From Burkholderiales bacterium (GTDB lineage: Bacteria > Pseudomonadota > Gammaproteobacteria > Burkholderiales > SG8-41), in the NCBI GenBank assembly GCA_919902235.1, contig CAKKQX010000173.1:1-35889 (forward strand): a stretch of DNA of 35,889 bases. Direction: 5' to 3'. The notes beneath the pieces were generated by a model that saw only the letters and a program-made list of their open reading frames with translations, did not search any database and was not told the origin of the DNA. The position numbers and the translations under genes were made by a program. The stretch's first letter is position 1, and each line of letters opens with the position of its first letter. Of this stretch, positions 8,422 through 15,865 are shown one piece after another.

Positions 8422-8933
8422 GGCTTGGCATCCAGATAGTCAACCCGTACCGCAGTTAGCCCGGTTGCCTGCGCCTTGCTCTCCGCATCCTGTTTGGACG
8501 CCGCAAACTGGTCCAGCAATTTCAACTGCTCGGGATCAAGCTGTGCCTGCTGCAGGTCCTCTGCATCGAGACCGCGCATGCCTATGGTGCTGGTGACATT
8601 GACTTGCTGGCGCGGGCCGACAAGGCGCCCGACGACAGCACTGTCGTCCCCGGGTGAGGATGGGGCAGCTGATTGCGAGGAAGCGAAACGCACGTTGAAG
8701 GAAAACAGCCAGCCGGCAGTATCGGCGGTCTTGAGATTGAGCCAGGCACCCTTCTTGCCTACAACCGCGCCACTGGCGCCCTGCTTCAGCGTGGTTACAA
8801 CCTTCGACTCGGTGCTGGCTTCGGAATAGAGCAGGGTATCGCGCCCGATAGTGACCTGCTGCGCAGAAACCAGTCCCGTGCCTGCGAACATGCTGATGGC
8901 CAGCAAAACATGCAATCCGAATCGTGACCCCAT
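8418..8933 (-). CDS. Exported bacterial SH3-domain protein, partner of the M48 protease
   Basis: A 171-residue protein. A signal peptide (MGSRFGLHVLLAISMFAGTGLVSA) is followed by one SH3b domain (about 26-82: VTIGRDTLLYSEAST ... GAWLNLKTADTAGWLF). After a Ser/Pro linker comes a segment with STIGMRGLDAEDLQQAQLD (about 115-133) that I recall seeing in proteins next to M48 proteases, and a charged tail. SH3b domains bind cell-wall or peptide ligands; here it may position the co-encoded protease. It overlaps the protease gene by 4 bp and is divergent from nth. No enzymatic motif is present. Confidence 0.85.
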   Translation of the reverse strand: MGSRFGLHVLLAISMFAGTGLVSAQQVTIGRDTLLYSEASTESKVVTTLKQGASGAVVGKKGAWLNLKTADTAGWLFSFNVRFASSQSAAPSSPGDDSAVVGRLVGPRQQVNVTSTIGMRGLDAEDLQQAQLDPEQLKLLDQFAASKQDAESKAQATGLTAVRVDYLDAKP

Positions 8934-8966
8934 GCCGGAAATCCAGTTCAGAACTTGCAGTCGATG

Positions 8967-8974
8967 ATTATAAT
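8967..8974. promoter_or_regulatory. Palindromic -10 element (ATTATAAT) between divergent genes
   Basis: ATTATAAT is its own reverse complement, so it offers a TATAAT box on both strands. On the plus strand, TTCAGA (8947-8952) is a fair -35 with a 16-bp spacer to TATAAT (8969-8974), 57 bp before nth. On the minus strand the same bases could serve the SH3/M48 operon, whose start codon begins at 8933; no strong -35 is seen there. Symmetric -10 boxes are known to drive bidirectional transcription. The shared use is inferred. Confidence 0.45.
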
Positions 8975-9030
8975 GTCAGCCGGTTGCCAACGCCATCCTC
9001 CATTTTCCCCGCATTCTTATCGCCCATTGC

Positions 9031-9672
9031 ATGAATCCTGCCAAACGCCACGCCATTTTCACCCGGCTACGCGCAGCCAATCCTGCACCACGCACCGAGC
9101 TCAGATTCAGCTCGCCGTTCGAACTGCTGGTCGCCGTCGTCCTGTCGGCACAGGCGACGGACAAGAGCGTCAATCTCGCCACCGCAAAACTGTTCCCGCA
9201 CGCCAATACGCCGGCGGCGCTGCTCAAGCTGGGCCGGGCCGGGCTGGAAGGCTATATCAAGAGCATTGGACTGTACCGCACCAAGGCCAGGAACATCATT
9301 GCCACCTGCAAACTGCTGCTGGAACGGCACGCCGGAAGCGTGCCGCAAACACGCGAGACGCTGGAAGCGCTGCCCGGAGTCGGCCGCAAAACCGCGAACG
9401 TGATCCTGAACACCGCTTTCGGACAGCCGACGATTGCGGTCGACACGCATATATTCCGCGTTGCCAACCGCATCGGCATCGCTCCCGGCAAGGACGTGCT
9501 GCAGGTCGAGCAGAAGCTGCTCAGGTTCGTGCCCGGGGAATTCAGGCTGGACGCGCACCACTGGCTGATCCTGCACGGGCGTTATGTATGCGTCGCGCGC
9601 AAGCCCAAGTGCCCGGACTGCCTGATCAGGGATTTATGCGAATTCAAACACAAGACCGTGAGCGGTGAGTAG
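9031..9672 (+). CDS. nth: Endonuclease III (base-excision DNA glycosylase/AP lyase)
   Basis: A 213-residue enzyme that removes oxidised pyrimidines and cleaves AP sites. The helix-hairpin-helix LPGVGRKTANVI contains catalytic K120, and VDTHIFRV contains D138, both at E. coli Nth numbering. The 4Fe-4S cluster motif C-x6-C-x2-C-x5-C is complete near the C-terminus (CVARKPKCPDC...LC). Length is normal. The last codons, encoding TVSGE, and the stop are built from GTGAGCG/GTGAGTA units that begin an intergenic repeat, so the repeat has supplied the protein's end. No clear ribosome-binding site precedes ATG 9031. In relatives nth tends to sit next to rsxB; here the M48/SH3 operon separates them. 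Confidence 0.97.
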   Translation: MNPAKRHAIFTRLRAANPAPRTELRFSSPFELLVAVVLSAQATDKSVNLATAKLFPHANTPAALLKLGRAGLEGYIKSIGLYRTKARNIIATCKLLLERHAGSVPQTRETLEALPGVGRKTANVILNTAFGQPTIAVDTHIFRVANRIGIAPGKDVLQVEQKLLRFVPGEFRLDAHHWLILHGRYVCVARKPKCPDCLIRDLCEFKHKTVSGE

Positions 9673-9741
9673 CGGAGCTTTACAACCCGCCGGCCAGCGC
9701 CGGGCCCGGCCGCTTACTGCTCTTACTGCTTACCGCTCACC
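9658..9741. repeat. Inverted heptamer-unit repeat at the 3' end of nth
   Basis: The left arm GTGAGCGGTGAG (9658-9669) faces a right arm whose reverse complement is GTGAGCGGTAAG (9729-9740): 11 of 12 positions pair, plus one G-T. Both arms consist of 7-bp units of the form GTGAGCG / GTAAGCN, and the right arm continues inward with ACTGCTC/TTACTGC units. About 60 bp of GC-rich spacer lies between. The same unit family recurs at 19484-19576 and, in changed form, at 30338-30365 and 35259-35330. Confidence 0.7.
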
Positions 9742-9762
9742 ACCAAACGTGCTCCCGTTCTA

Positions 9763-10083
9763 TCAGCGTTTAAGAACGAGTCCTTGCTGTTGCGAGTAGT
9801 AGGTGGCGAGATCCGCCATGTCCCGTTTGGAAAGATTGGCAGCCATGGGCGCCATGATGGCGTTCTTGCGGGCGCCGGTTTTATAGTCGTTCAGCGCCTT
9901 CACAAGATAATCGTAGTGCTGCCCGGCAAGGCGCGGAAAATCCGGCGCCTGGCTGTTGCCGTCCGGACCGTGGCACGCCGCACAGGTCTTGGATTTTTCC
10001 TTGCCTGCCGCGATATCAGCCGCCTGCGCCTGCGCACCGGCAAACAGAACCGCGCAACACGCGGTCAACAGAATATTTTTCAT
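9763..10083 (-). CDS. Small periplasmic class I cytochrome c (c553-like)
   Basis: A 106-residue exported monohaem cytochrome. The signal peptide is about residues 1-22 (MKNILLTACCAVLFAGAQAQA). Haem attaches at C34-x-x-C37-H38 (CAACHGPDG). A Met in NAIMAPMAANL is the likely sixth ligand, and the C-terminal helix MADLATYYSQQ is typical. ATG 10083 is preferred over the upstream in-frame ATG (10113), because it directly starts a good signal peptide and is preceded by purine-rich AGGAAATGAGG. It lies 26 bp downstream of the second cytochrome gene and probably shares its transcript. It is an electron carrier; the partner oxidase or dehydrogenase is not in the window. Confidence 0.9.
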   Translation of the reverse strand: MKNILLTACCAVLFAGAQAQAADIAAGKEKSKTCAACHGPDGNSQAPDFPRLAGQHYDYLVKALNDYKTGARKNAIMAPMAANLSKRDMADLATYYSQQQGLVLKR

Positions 10084-10109
10084 TGCCAAATACCTCATTT
10101 CCTGTTCGA

Positions 10110-10457
10110 TCACTTGCCCGCCGACTGCGCCGGGCCGGGAGCATAATAAGCCGCAAGATCAGCCATGTCCTTGTCGGAAAGATCCGCCGCAATCGCCTTC
10201 ATCGAGGGATGATTGCGATCGCCTGATTTATACGCCTGCAGTGCCTTGACGATATAGGCTGCATGCTGGCCGCCGATCTTGGGCACGCTGTAGACTTCGG
10301 GAAACGCGGTCTTGTAGCCGCCGATGCTGTGACAACCGATGCACATGGAGTTTTTCTGCTTGCCGGCGACCGGATCGCCGTCCGCGGCGTGCAGTGCGCC
10401 CGCTGATGCGATGACCGCGGCCGCGACCGCAAGGCTGGGATAATTGCGAAATTTCAT
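10110..10457 (-). CDS. Small periplasmic class I cytochrome c
   Basis: A 115-residue exported monohaem cytochrome, paralogous to its neighbour. The signal peptide is about residues 1-25 (ends SAGALHAAD). Haem attaches at C39-x-x-C42-H43 (CIGCHSIGG). The probable axial Met lies in HPSMKAIAADL, and the end is DMADLAAYYAPG. The shared GGQHAAYIVKALQAYKSG segment corresponds to AGQHYDYLVKALNDYKTG in the neighbour, indicating tandem duplication with divergence; together they resemble the two halves of a dihaem c4. AGAAGG lies just before ATG 10457. First gene of the pair's transcript. Confidence 0.9.
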   Translation of the reverse strand: MKFRNYPSLAVAAAVIASAGALHAADGDPVAGKQKNSMCIGCHSIGGYKTAFPEVYSVPKIGGQHAAYIVKALQAYKSGDRNHPSMKAIAADLSDKDMADLAAYYAPGPAQSAGK

Positions 10458-10519
10458 ATCGGCCTTCTTTTATGGTTGCATAGAATTTTTAGGGTTGCAC
10501 GGGAGATTCTTCGGGCGCG

Positions 10520-10525
10520 ATTATA
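10520..10525 (-). promoter_or_regulatory. Candidate -10 box (TATAAT) of the cytochrome c pair
   Basis: A perfect TATAAT on the minus strand, about 62 bp before the start of the first cytochrome gene, in the 101-bp gap divergent to the SulP gene. No good -35 is seen (the region reads GCAACG at 17 bp). Confidence 0.4.
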
Positions 10526-10558
10526 CCGTAAAAATCCGCGCGCGTTGCCGCGCCCGGC

Positions 10559-12454
10559 ATGATGGCCGATAATGCCGGTTGCAGGGCATCACCCAACCTC
10601 AGCTCAAATATTTTGAACCCGCTTTCCCCGACGCCGACCCGATACTGGCTGCTAAAGCTGTTGCCGTTTTTGCACTGGTGGCCAAGAGTCAACCGCGAAA
10701 CGCTGCGTGCCGATACGCTGGCCGGCCTCACCGGGGCCGTTATTGTGCTGCCGCAGGGCGTCGCTTTCGCCACCATCGCGGGTCTGCCCCCGGAGTACGG
10801 TTTGTACGCCGCCATGGTGCCGGCCGTCATCGCCGCCCTGTTCGGCTCGAGCTGGCACCTCGTTTCGGGCCCTACTACCGCCATTTCCATCGTGATCTAC
10901 TCGACCATGAGCGGCGTGGCCGAGCCCGGAACGCCGAAATATATCGAACTGGTGTTGATGCTGACCTTTCTGACCGGGGTGTTTCAGATCGCCATGGGAC
11001 TCGCGCGCATGGGCGCTCTGGTCAACTTCATCTCGCATACAGTGATTGTCGGTTTTACCGCAGGGGCCGGATTGCTGATTGCGGGCACCCAGATACAGCA
11101 TTTCTTCGGCCTGCAAATGCCGCGCGGCATTTCCTTCGCGGAAACCATACAGCAGTTCCTGATGCATATTCCCGACATCGATCTTTACGTGACCTCGGTC
11201 AGCGCCGTGACGCTGCTGTCCGGCATTTTCATCAAGCGGCGCTACCCGCGCTTTCCCTACATGATCGCGGCCATGGTGACGGGCAGCGTTTACGCATTTG
11301 CCCTGACCAAATTGCCGGGATTGACTGCGGCCCAGCATATCACCACGGTCAGCGCCCTGCCTGGCGCGTTACCCGGGTTTTCAATGCCGGAATTTTCGCT
11401 CGAATCGCTGCGCAAGACGGCTTCGATCGCAGTCGCAATCACCATGCTCGCCCTCACCGAAGCAGTGTCGATAGCGCGCTCCATCGCCGTGCGTTCGGAA
11501 CAGCGCATTGACGGCAATCAGGAATTCATCGGACAAGGGCTGTCCAATATCCTCGGCAGCTTCTTTTCAGCCTACGCCTCAAGCGGTTCGTTCAACCGCA
11601 GCGGCCTCAACCATGCGGCCGGCGCGCAAACGCCGCTGGCATCGGTGTTCTCCGCGATTTTTCTGGTGTTCATCGTGCTGGTGGTGGCACCGCTCGCCCG
11701 GCACCTTCCGATACCGGCAATGGCCGGCATCCTGTTCATGATCGCTTATGGGCTGATCGATATTTCCCATATCAGGAGCATCCTCAAGACCAGCCGTTCC
11801 GAAAGCGTGATACTTGGCGCAACGCTGCTGGCAACGCTGTTTGTGCAGCTTGAATTCGCCATCTACGCCGGCGTGCTGCTTTCACTGATGCTCTACCTGA
11901 AGCGCACATCGCATCCTCTCATCCTCGATGTGAAACCCGATCTGGGCCCGGAAAGCTACCACTACACCGCGGACAGCGGGCTGCCCGACTGCCCGCAACT
12001 CAAAATGGTGCGCATCAACGGCTCGGTCTTTTTCGGCGCCGTGGACCATGTGCAGCACGCGCTGCAGGATATCGGCAGCGCAGGGCAGATGCAAAAGCAT
12101 GTCCTGGTCGTGGCCAGCGGCATCAATTTCATCGACATCGCCGGCGCGGAAATGTTCGCGCAGGAGGCAAGACGGCGCCGCAGGATCGGTGGCGGGCTTT
12201 ATTTCTACCGCTTGAAGGACGAAGTCAGGCGCCTGCTCAAGCGCGGCTATTACCTGCACGATATCGGCGAGGAGAATGTTTTCCCGGTAAAATTCCGGGT
12301 GGTCAGCGCAATCTATCCCAAGCTCGATCCGGCAGTCTGCCGCAATTGCAAGGTGCGGATTTTCATGGAATGCCATGTCACGCTCCCCAACGGGGAACTG
12401 CGCCAGCCGGCCGCGGATAATCAGAATCGGGAACCGGCCGGCGGAACAAAATGA
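10559..12454 (+). CDS. SulP-family anion transporter with STAS domain (first copy)
   Basis: A protein of up to 631 residues of the SLC26/SulP family (sulfate, bicarbonate or other anions). The start of the transmembrane core has LAGLTGAVIVLPQGVAFA and AGLPPEYGLYAAMVPA, the family signature. About 10-12 hydrophobic helices follow, with the conserved TEAVSIARSIAVRSEQRIDGNQEFIGQGLSN region near 300-335. The STAS domain covers about 480-590 (VRINGSVFFGAVDHVQ ... INFIDIAGAEMF). A short tail with CRNCKVRIFMEC and polar residues ends it. The true start is uncertain: the first ~35 residues are not conserved-looking, and ATG 10562 or a later codon is possible. Substrate cannot be told from sequence. 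It is 52 bp ahead of the second SulP gene. Confidence 0.88.
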   Translation: MMADNAGCRASPNLSSNILNPLSPTPTRYWLLKLLPFLHWWPRVNRETLRADTLAGLTGAVIVLPQGVAFATIAGLPPEYGLYAAMVPAVIAALFGSSWHLVSGPTTAISIVIYSTMSGVAEPGTPKYIELVLMLTFLTGVFQIAMGLARMGALVNFISHTVIVGFTAGAGLLIAGTQIQHFFGLQMPRGISFAETIQQFLMHIPDIDLYVTSVSAVTLLSGIFIKRRYPRFPYMIAAMVTGSVYAFALTKLPGLTAAQHITTVSALPGALPGFSMPEFSLESLRKTASIAVAITMLALTEAVSIARSIAVRSEQRIDGNQEFIGQGLSNILGSFFSAYASSGSFNRSGLNHAAGAQTPLASVFSAIFLVFIVLVVAPLARHLPIPAMAGILFMIAYGLIDISHIRSILKTSRSESVILGATLLATLFVQLEFAIYAGVLLSLMLYLKRTSHPLILDVKPDLGPESYHYTADSGLPDCPQLKMVRINGSVFFGAVDHVQHALQDIGSAGQMQKHVLVVASGINFIDIAGAEMFAQEARRRRRIGGGLYFYRLKDEVRRLLKRGYYLHDIGEENVFPVKFRVVSAIYPKLDPAVCRNCKVRIFMECHVTLPNGELRQPAADNQNREPAGGTK

Positions 12455-12506
12455 GCACCCGCACTGCGAGCACAGGAAGGCCGGCGGCTTAAGAGTGCCT
12501 AACATA

Positions 12507-14642
12507 ATGAAACGCCTGTGCCCGTTCCTGACGTGGTTCCCGGCCTCGCGGCGGGCGCTGCGGTCCGATTTCATCGCCGGCGTCACCGTGGCCATGGTGC
12601 TGATTCCGCAGTCGATGGCTTACGCGCAGCTCGCCGGCCTGCCTGCTTACTATGGCCTGTACGCGGCATTCCTGCCGGTGATGATAGGCGCGCTTTGGGG
12701 CTCCTCGCACCAGTTGGCAACGGGACCGGTGGCCATGGTTTCGCTGCTTACCGGGTCTACGCTTGCCCAGTTCGCCGCGCCCGGCACCGAGCAGTTCATC
12801 GTGCTAGCAATAGCGCTGGCGCTGATGGTCGGCCTGATGGAGCTGGCGATCGGGGTGTTGCGCCTCGGCGCCATCGTCAATTTCATGTCGCACCCGGTGA
12901 TCGTGGGCTTCACCAACGCAGCGGCGATCATCATCGCGCTGTCCCAGCTCAACAAGATTCTCGGCGTCTCGGTTGGCCGCAGCGAACGATTCCTGTTGGA
13001 CATCTGGGGCGTATTTCTGCAGATCGGGGATACGCACATGCCCACTTTGCTGATGGGTGCTGTGGCGTTCGTCATCATGGTGCTGCTCAGGAAGTACCGG
13101 CCCAGGTGGCCGGGCGTGCTGATTGCCGTGGCGCTGACCACCCTCGTAAGCTGGGCAATCAGCTTTGAACGCAACAGCAGCGCCGGCGCCGACCAGTTCC
13201 AGGACGCCACGGTCTCGAATGTCATCGAGAACGTGGCGGGTTTGGCAAATCGCATCGAGGAGCTCAACAACGAAATCGCGGTCAAGTCGGCCGACCTGAA
13301 GAAGCAGGAGAAAGTCCACGGCAAGAACCACCCGCGAATACTGGCAATCAATTACGACATCGAAATCCTGCGTCTCGACATCAATACCATAGAGCGTGAG
13401 TACCGCCTGCGCGTGCGCGAACTGCGTCGTTTTGTGCTGGAGCGCACCCCGGACGCTCCAGGACAGACGCCAACCTTCCATCTGGCTGAACTCACACCTT
13501 CCGGCACCAGCACCGACGGTTACCGCTGGCGCATCAGCAAAGTCACCAAAGACCGGGTGCTGCTGAGCGGCGGCGGCGAAGTGGTAGGCACGATTCCGTC
13601 AGGCCTGCCCAAAATCGCATGGCCCAGATTCGACTGGAACATGCTGCTTACGCTGCTGTCGAGCGCCTTCGTCATCACGCTGGTCGGATTCATGGAAGCG
13701 ATTTCCATCGCCAAGGCGATGGCCGTCAGGACCAAACAGCGCATCAATCCCAACCAGGAACTGATCGGACAGGGATTGGCCAATATTATCGGCAGCATGA
13801 GCCAGTCATTCCCGGTCAGCGGATCGTTCTCGCGTACCGCGGTCAATATGAGCGCCGGCGCCGTCAGCGGCCTGTCATCGGTGATTACCAGCATGATCGT
13901 GCTGGTCACTCTGCTCTTGTTCACCCCGCTGCTTTATCACCTGCCCCAGGCGGTGCTGGCGGCGGTGATCATGCTGGCAGTGATCAGCCTGGTGGACGTC
14001 AAAGCGATGCTGCACATCTGGAAAGCCCATCGCCACGACGGCGTCGCCTCCATCGTCACATTCGTGGCGACACTGGGCTTTGCGCCTCATCTCGATTCCG
14101 GCATTCTGGTGGGAGCGGGACTGGCAATCCTGCTTTACCTCTACCGCACCATGCATCCGCGCGTGGCTATACTCGGCCGCCATCCCGACGGCACGTTGCG
14201 CGACGCCCTGCTGCACGATCTCAGAACCAGCGAACACATCATCGCCATCCGCTTCGACGGTTCGCTGTATTTCGCCAACGTGCCGTATTTCGAGGATGCG
14301 GTGCTGGAACAGTCCGCGCAAAATCCAAAAGCAAAATTTATTCTGATAGTAGGTGACGCCATCAATGAAATCGACGGCTCGGGCGAGGAAGTGATACGCC
14401 ACCTCGCGCGGCGCCTGCAGGAAGGCGGCGTAACCATGGTATTCAGCGGCCTCAAGCGGCAAGTAGTGCAGGTCATGGAAAATACCGGTCTTTATGCGCT
14501 GATCGGTGCGCAGCACTTTTTCCGGACGGAAGACGGTGCACTCGATGCGATTTACCAGTGGATCAAGGATCCGGCATTCGATCTCAAGTTCTGCCCGCTG
14601 AACCTCAAACCGGCGCAGGAACAGGGCCAACCCGACGCATGA
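12507..14642 (+). CDS. SulP-family anion transporter with STAS domain and large central coiled-coil insert (second copy)
   Basis: A 711-residue SulP transporter. Family signatures are FIAGVTVAMVLIPQSMAYA, AGLPAYYGLYAAFLP, the EAISIAKAMAVRTKQRINPNQEL region and a C-terminal STAS domain (about 577-690, with INEIDGSGEEVI). Between the helix ending TTLVSWAIS and the conserved VVGTIPSGLP there is an extra hydrophilic block, about residues 220-358. It is rich in Glu/Lys/Leu (ELNNEIAVKSADLKKQEK, then INTIEREYRLRVRELRRF), a probable coiled coil, followed by a small beta-rich part. In ordinary SulP proteins these two segments are nearly adjacent. ATG 12507 (MKRLCPFLTWFPASRRAL) is preferred; GTG 12495 and upstream in-frame ATG 12375, which would overlap the first SulP gene, are alternatives. 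Confidence 0.9.
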   Translation: MKRLCPFLTWFPASRRALRSDFIAGVTVAMVLIPQSMAYAQLAGLPAYYGLYAAFLPVMIGALWGSSHQLATGPVAMVSLLTGSTLAQFAAPGTEQFIVLAIALALMVGLMELAIGVLRLGAIVNFMSHPVIVGFTNAAAIIIALSQLNKILGVSVGRSERFLLDIWGVFLQIGDTHMPTLLMGAVAFVIMVLLRKYRPRWPGVLIAVALTTLVSWAISFERNSSAGADQFQDATVSNVIENVAGLANRIEELNNEIAVKSADLKKQEKVHGKNHPRILAINYDIEILRLDINTIEREYRLRVRELRRFVLERTPDAPGQTPTFHLAELTPSGTSTDGYRWRISKVTKDRVLLSGGGEVVGTIPSGLPKIAWPRFDWNMLLTLLSSAFVITLVGFMEAISIAKAMAVRTKQRINPNQELIGQGLANIIGSMSQSFPVSGSFSRTAVNMSAGAVSGLSSVITSMIVLVTLLLFTPLLYHLPQAVLAAVIMLAVISLVDVKAMLHIWKAHRHDGVASIVTFVATLGFAPHLDSGILVGAGLAILLYLYRTMHPRVAILGRHPDGTLRDALLHDLRTSEHIIAIRFDGSLYFANVPYFEDAVLEQSAQNPKAKFILIVGDAINEIDGSGEEVIRHLARRLQEGGVTMVFSGLKRQVVQVMENTGLYALIGAQHFFRTEDGALDAIYQWIKDPAFDLKFCPLNLKPAQEQGQPDA

Positions 14643-14674
14643 TCTGGTGGTCCGTGCCCCGCGGACAATGATTT

Positions 14675-14704
14675 TTGCGCTCGCGGCAGCGCGACGGTTA
14701 CAAT
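14675..14704 (+). promoter_or_regulatory. Candidate promoter of the cobalamin adenosyltransferase gene
   Basis: TTGCGC (14675-14680) and TACAAT (14699-14704) are separated by 18 bp. The -10 ends 9 bp before ATG 14714, so the predicted transcript would have almost no leader, and no Shine-Dalgarno sequence is visible. Confidence 0.45.
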
Positions 14705-14713
14705 CTTCAGCTC

Positions 14714-15268
14714 ATGGGTAACCGCCTCACAAAAATCGTCACCCGCACCGGAGATAACGGCACGACCGGGCTCGCCGACGGCTCGCGCGTCTCGAAAGAC
14801 ACGCTGCGCATCGAAACGATAGGCGCGGTGGACGAATTGAACAGCAACATCGGCGTGCTGCTCGCGGAGGATCTCCCGGAAAAAACGCGGGCATGCCTTA
14901 CGGACGTGCAGCATGACCTGTTCGACCTGGGGGGTGAACTCAGCGTCCCCGGCCATGCCGTCATGACCGAGGCGCACGCCGTCCGGCTTGAAACGTTGCT
15001 CGATGACTTCAACGCCACTTTGCCGCCGCTCAGGGATTTTATCCTGCCCGGGGGCTCGCGCGCGGCGAGCCTTGCCCACGTCGCGCGTACCGTGTGCCGG
15101 CGCGCCGAGCGGCGGCTGGTCGCGCTGTCGCAGCAGGAAAAAATTTCGCCTTCACTCCTGCACTACCTGAACCGCCTGTCCGACCTGCTGTTCGTGCTCG
15201 CCAGAACGCTCAACCGTCATGCCGGCCTTGGCGACGTGTTGTGGCAGCAGGGTAAAAACCGGCAATAG
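14714..15268 (+). CDS. Cob(I)yrinic acid a,c-diamide adenosyltransferase, PduO type
   Basis: A 184-residue ATP:corrinoid adenosyltransferase that makes adenosylcobalamin from cob(I)alamin and ATP. The N-terminal ATP-binding segment reads TKIVTRTGDNGTTGLADGSRV (about 5-25). VDELNSNIG lies near residues 40-48, and the catalytic helix contains ARTVCRRAERRL (about 124-135). The start MGNRLTKI is the family norm; an earlier in-frame start (14675) would add non-homologous residues. The ECF sigma gene begins 4 bp after the stop. A BtuF-like corrinoid-binding protein is encoded nearby on the other strand, but no B12-dependent enzyme is in the window. Confidence 0.93.
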   Translation: MGNRLTKIVTRTGDNGTTGLADGSRVSKDTLRIETIGAVDELNSNIGVLLAEDLPEKTRACLTDVQHDLFDLGGELSVPGHAVMTEAHAVRLETLLDDFNATLPPLRDFILPGGSRAASLAHVARTVCRRAERRLVALSQQEKISPSLLHYLNRLSDLLFVLARTLNRHAGLGDVLWQQGKNRQ

Positions 15269-15272
15269 CGCG

Positions 15273-15854
15273 ATGAGCCAGGACCCCCAAACCCGGACTG
15301 CCGAATCGAATGCCCGGCTTGCCGCCCTGCTCACGCAGTGCGCGCTCAGGAACCAGCAGGCTTTTGCCGACCTTTACCGCGCCACGGCGGCGAAACTGTT
15401 TGGCGTCACGCTGCGTATATTACGTAGGGAAGACTGGGCCGAGGAAGTCCTGCAGGAGAGCTACGTGAACATCTGGAACCATGCCGCCGACTACGCCGTG
15501 CAGAAGAGCGCGCCGCTCACCTGGATGACCAGCATCGCAAGAAACCGCAGCCTCGACTGGCTGCGCCGCCCGCGCCAGGAGAACTCTGGCGCGGAATACG
15601 AAATCGCGGTTGAATCGTGGCAGGATGAAGCGCCGGGGCCGCTGGAACAGCTGATGCGCGCCGACGCCGCCGGCGCGCTCGCCGATTGCCTGGGCACGCT
15701 CGACAGCCGGCAGCGGCAGACTATCGTGCTCGCGTTTTTTCATGGCCTTTCCCACTCGGAACTCGCTGCGCATCTGCAGCAGCCGCTCGGCACCATAAAG
15801 ACCTGGGTGCGGCGCGGACTGGAGCGGCTGAAAAATTGCCTTGCAAGTGCATAA
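15273..15854 (+). CDS. ECF-type sigma-70 factor (SigK-like)
   Basis: A 193-residue extracytoplasmic-function sigma factor. Region 2 (about 30-95) has DLYRATAAKLFGVTLRIL, the core-binding EEVLQESYVNIW and the -10-recognising TWMTSIARNRSLDWLRR. Region 4 (about 135-188) has LDSRQRQTIVLAFFHGLSH and the helix-turn-helix ELAAHLQQPLGTIKTWVRRGLERLK. ATG 15273 gives the usual short N-terminus; in-frame start 15219 would overlap the adenosyltransferase. The anti-sigma gene follows after 11 bp, the normal partner order. In SigK/RskA systems the sigma factor often controls envelope or oxidative-stress genes; the regulon here is unknown. Confidence 0.94.
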   Translation: MSQDPQTRTAESNARLAALLTQCALRNQQAFADLYRATAAKLFGVTLRILRREDWAEEVLQESYVNIWNHAADYAVQKSAPLTWMTSIARNRSLDWLRRPRQENSGAEYEIAVESWQDEAPGPLEQLMRADAAGALADCLGTLDSRQRQTIVLAFFHGLSHSELAAHLQQPLGTIKTWVRRGLERLKNCLASA

Positions 15855-15865
15855 AGCTGATGTAA

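Noticed and set aside
13164-13581. Assembly or frameshift error as the cause of the SulP insert
   Set aside because: The frame is continuous, codon bias is normal throughout, and conserved family segments resume exactly after it.
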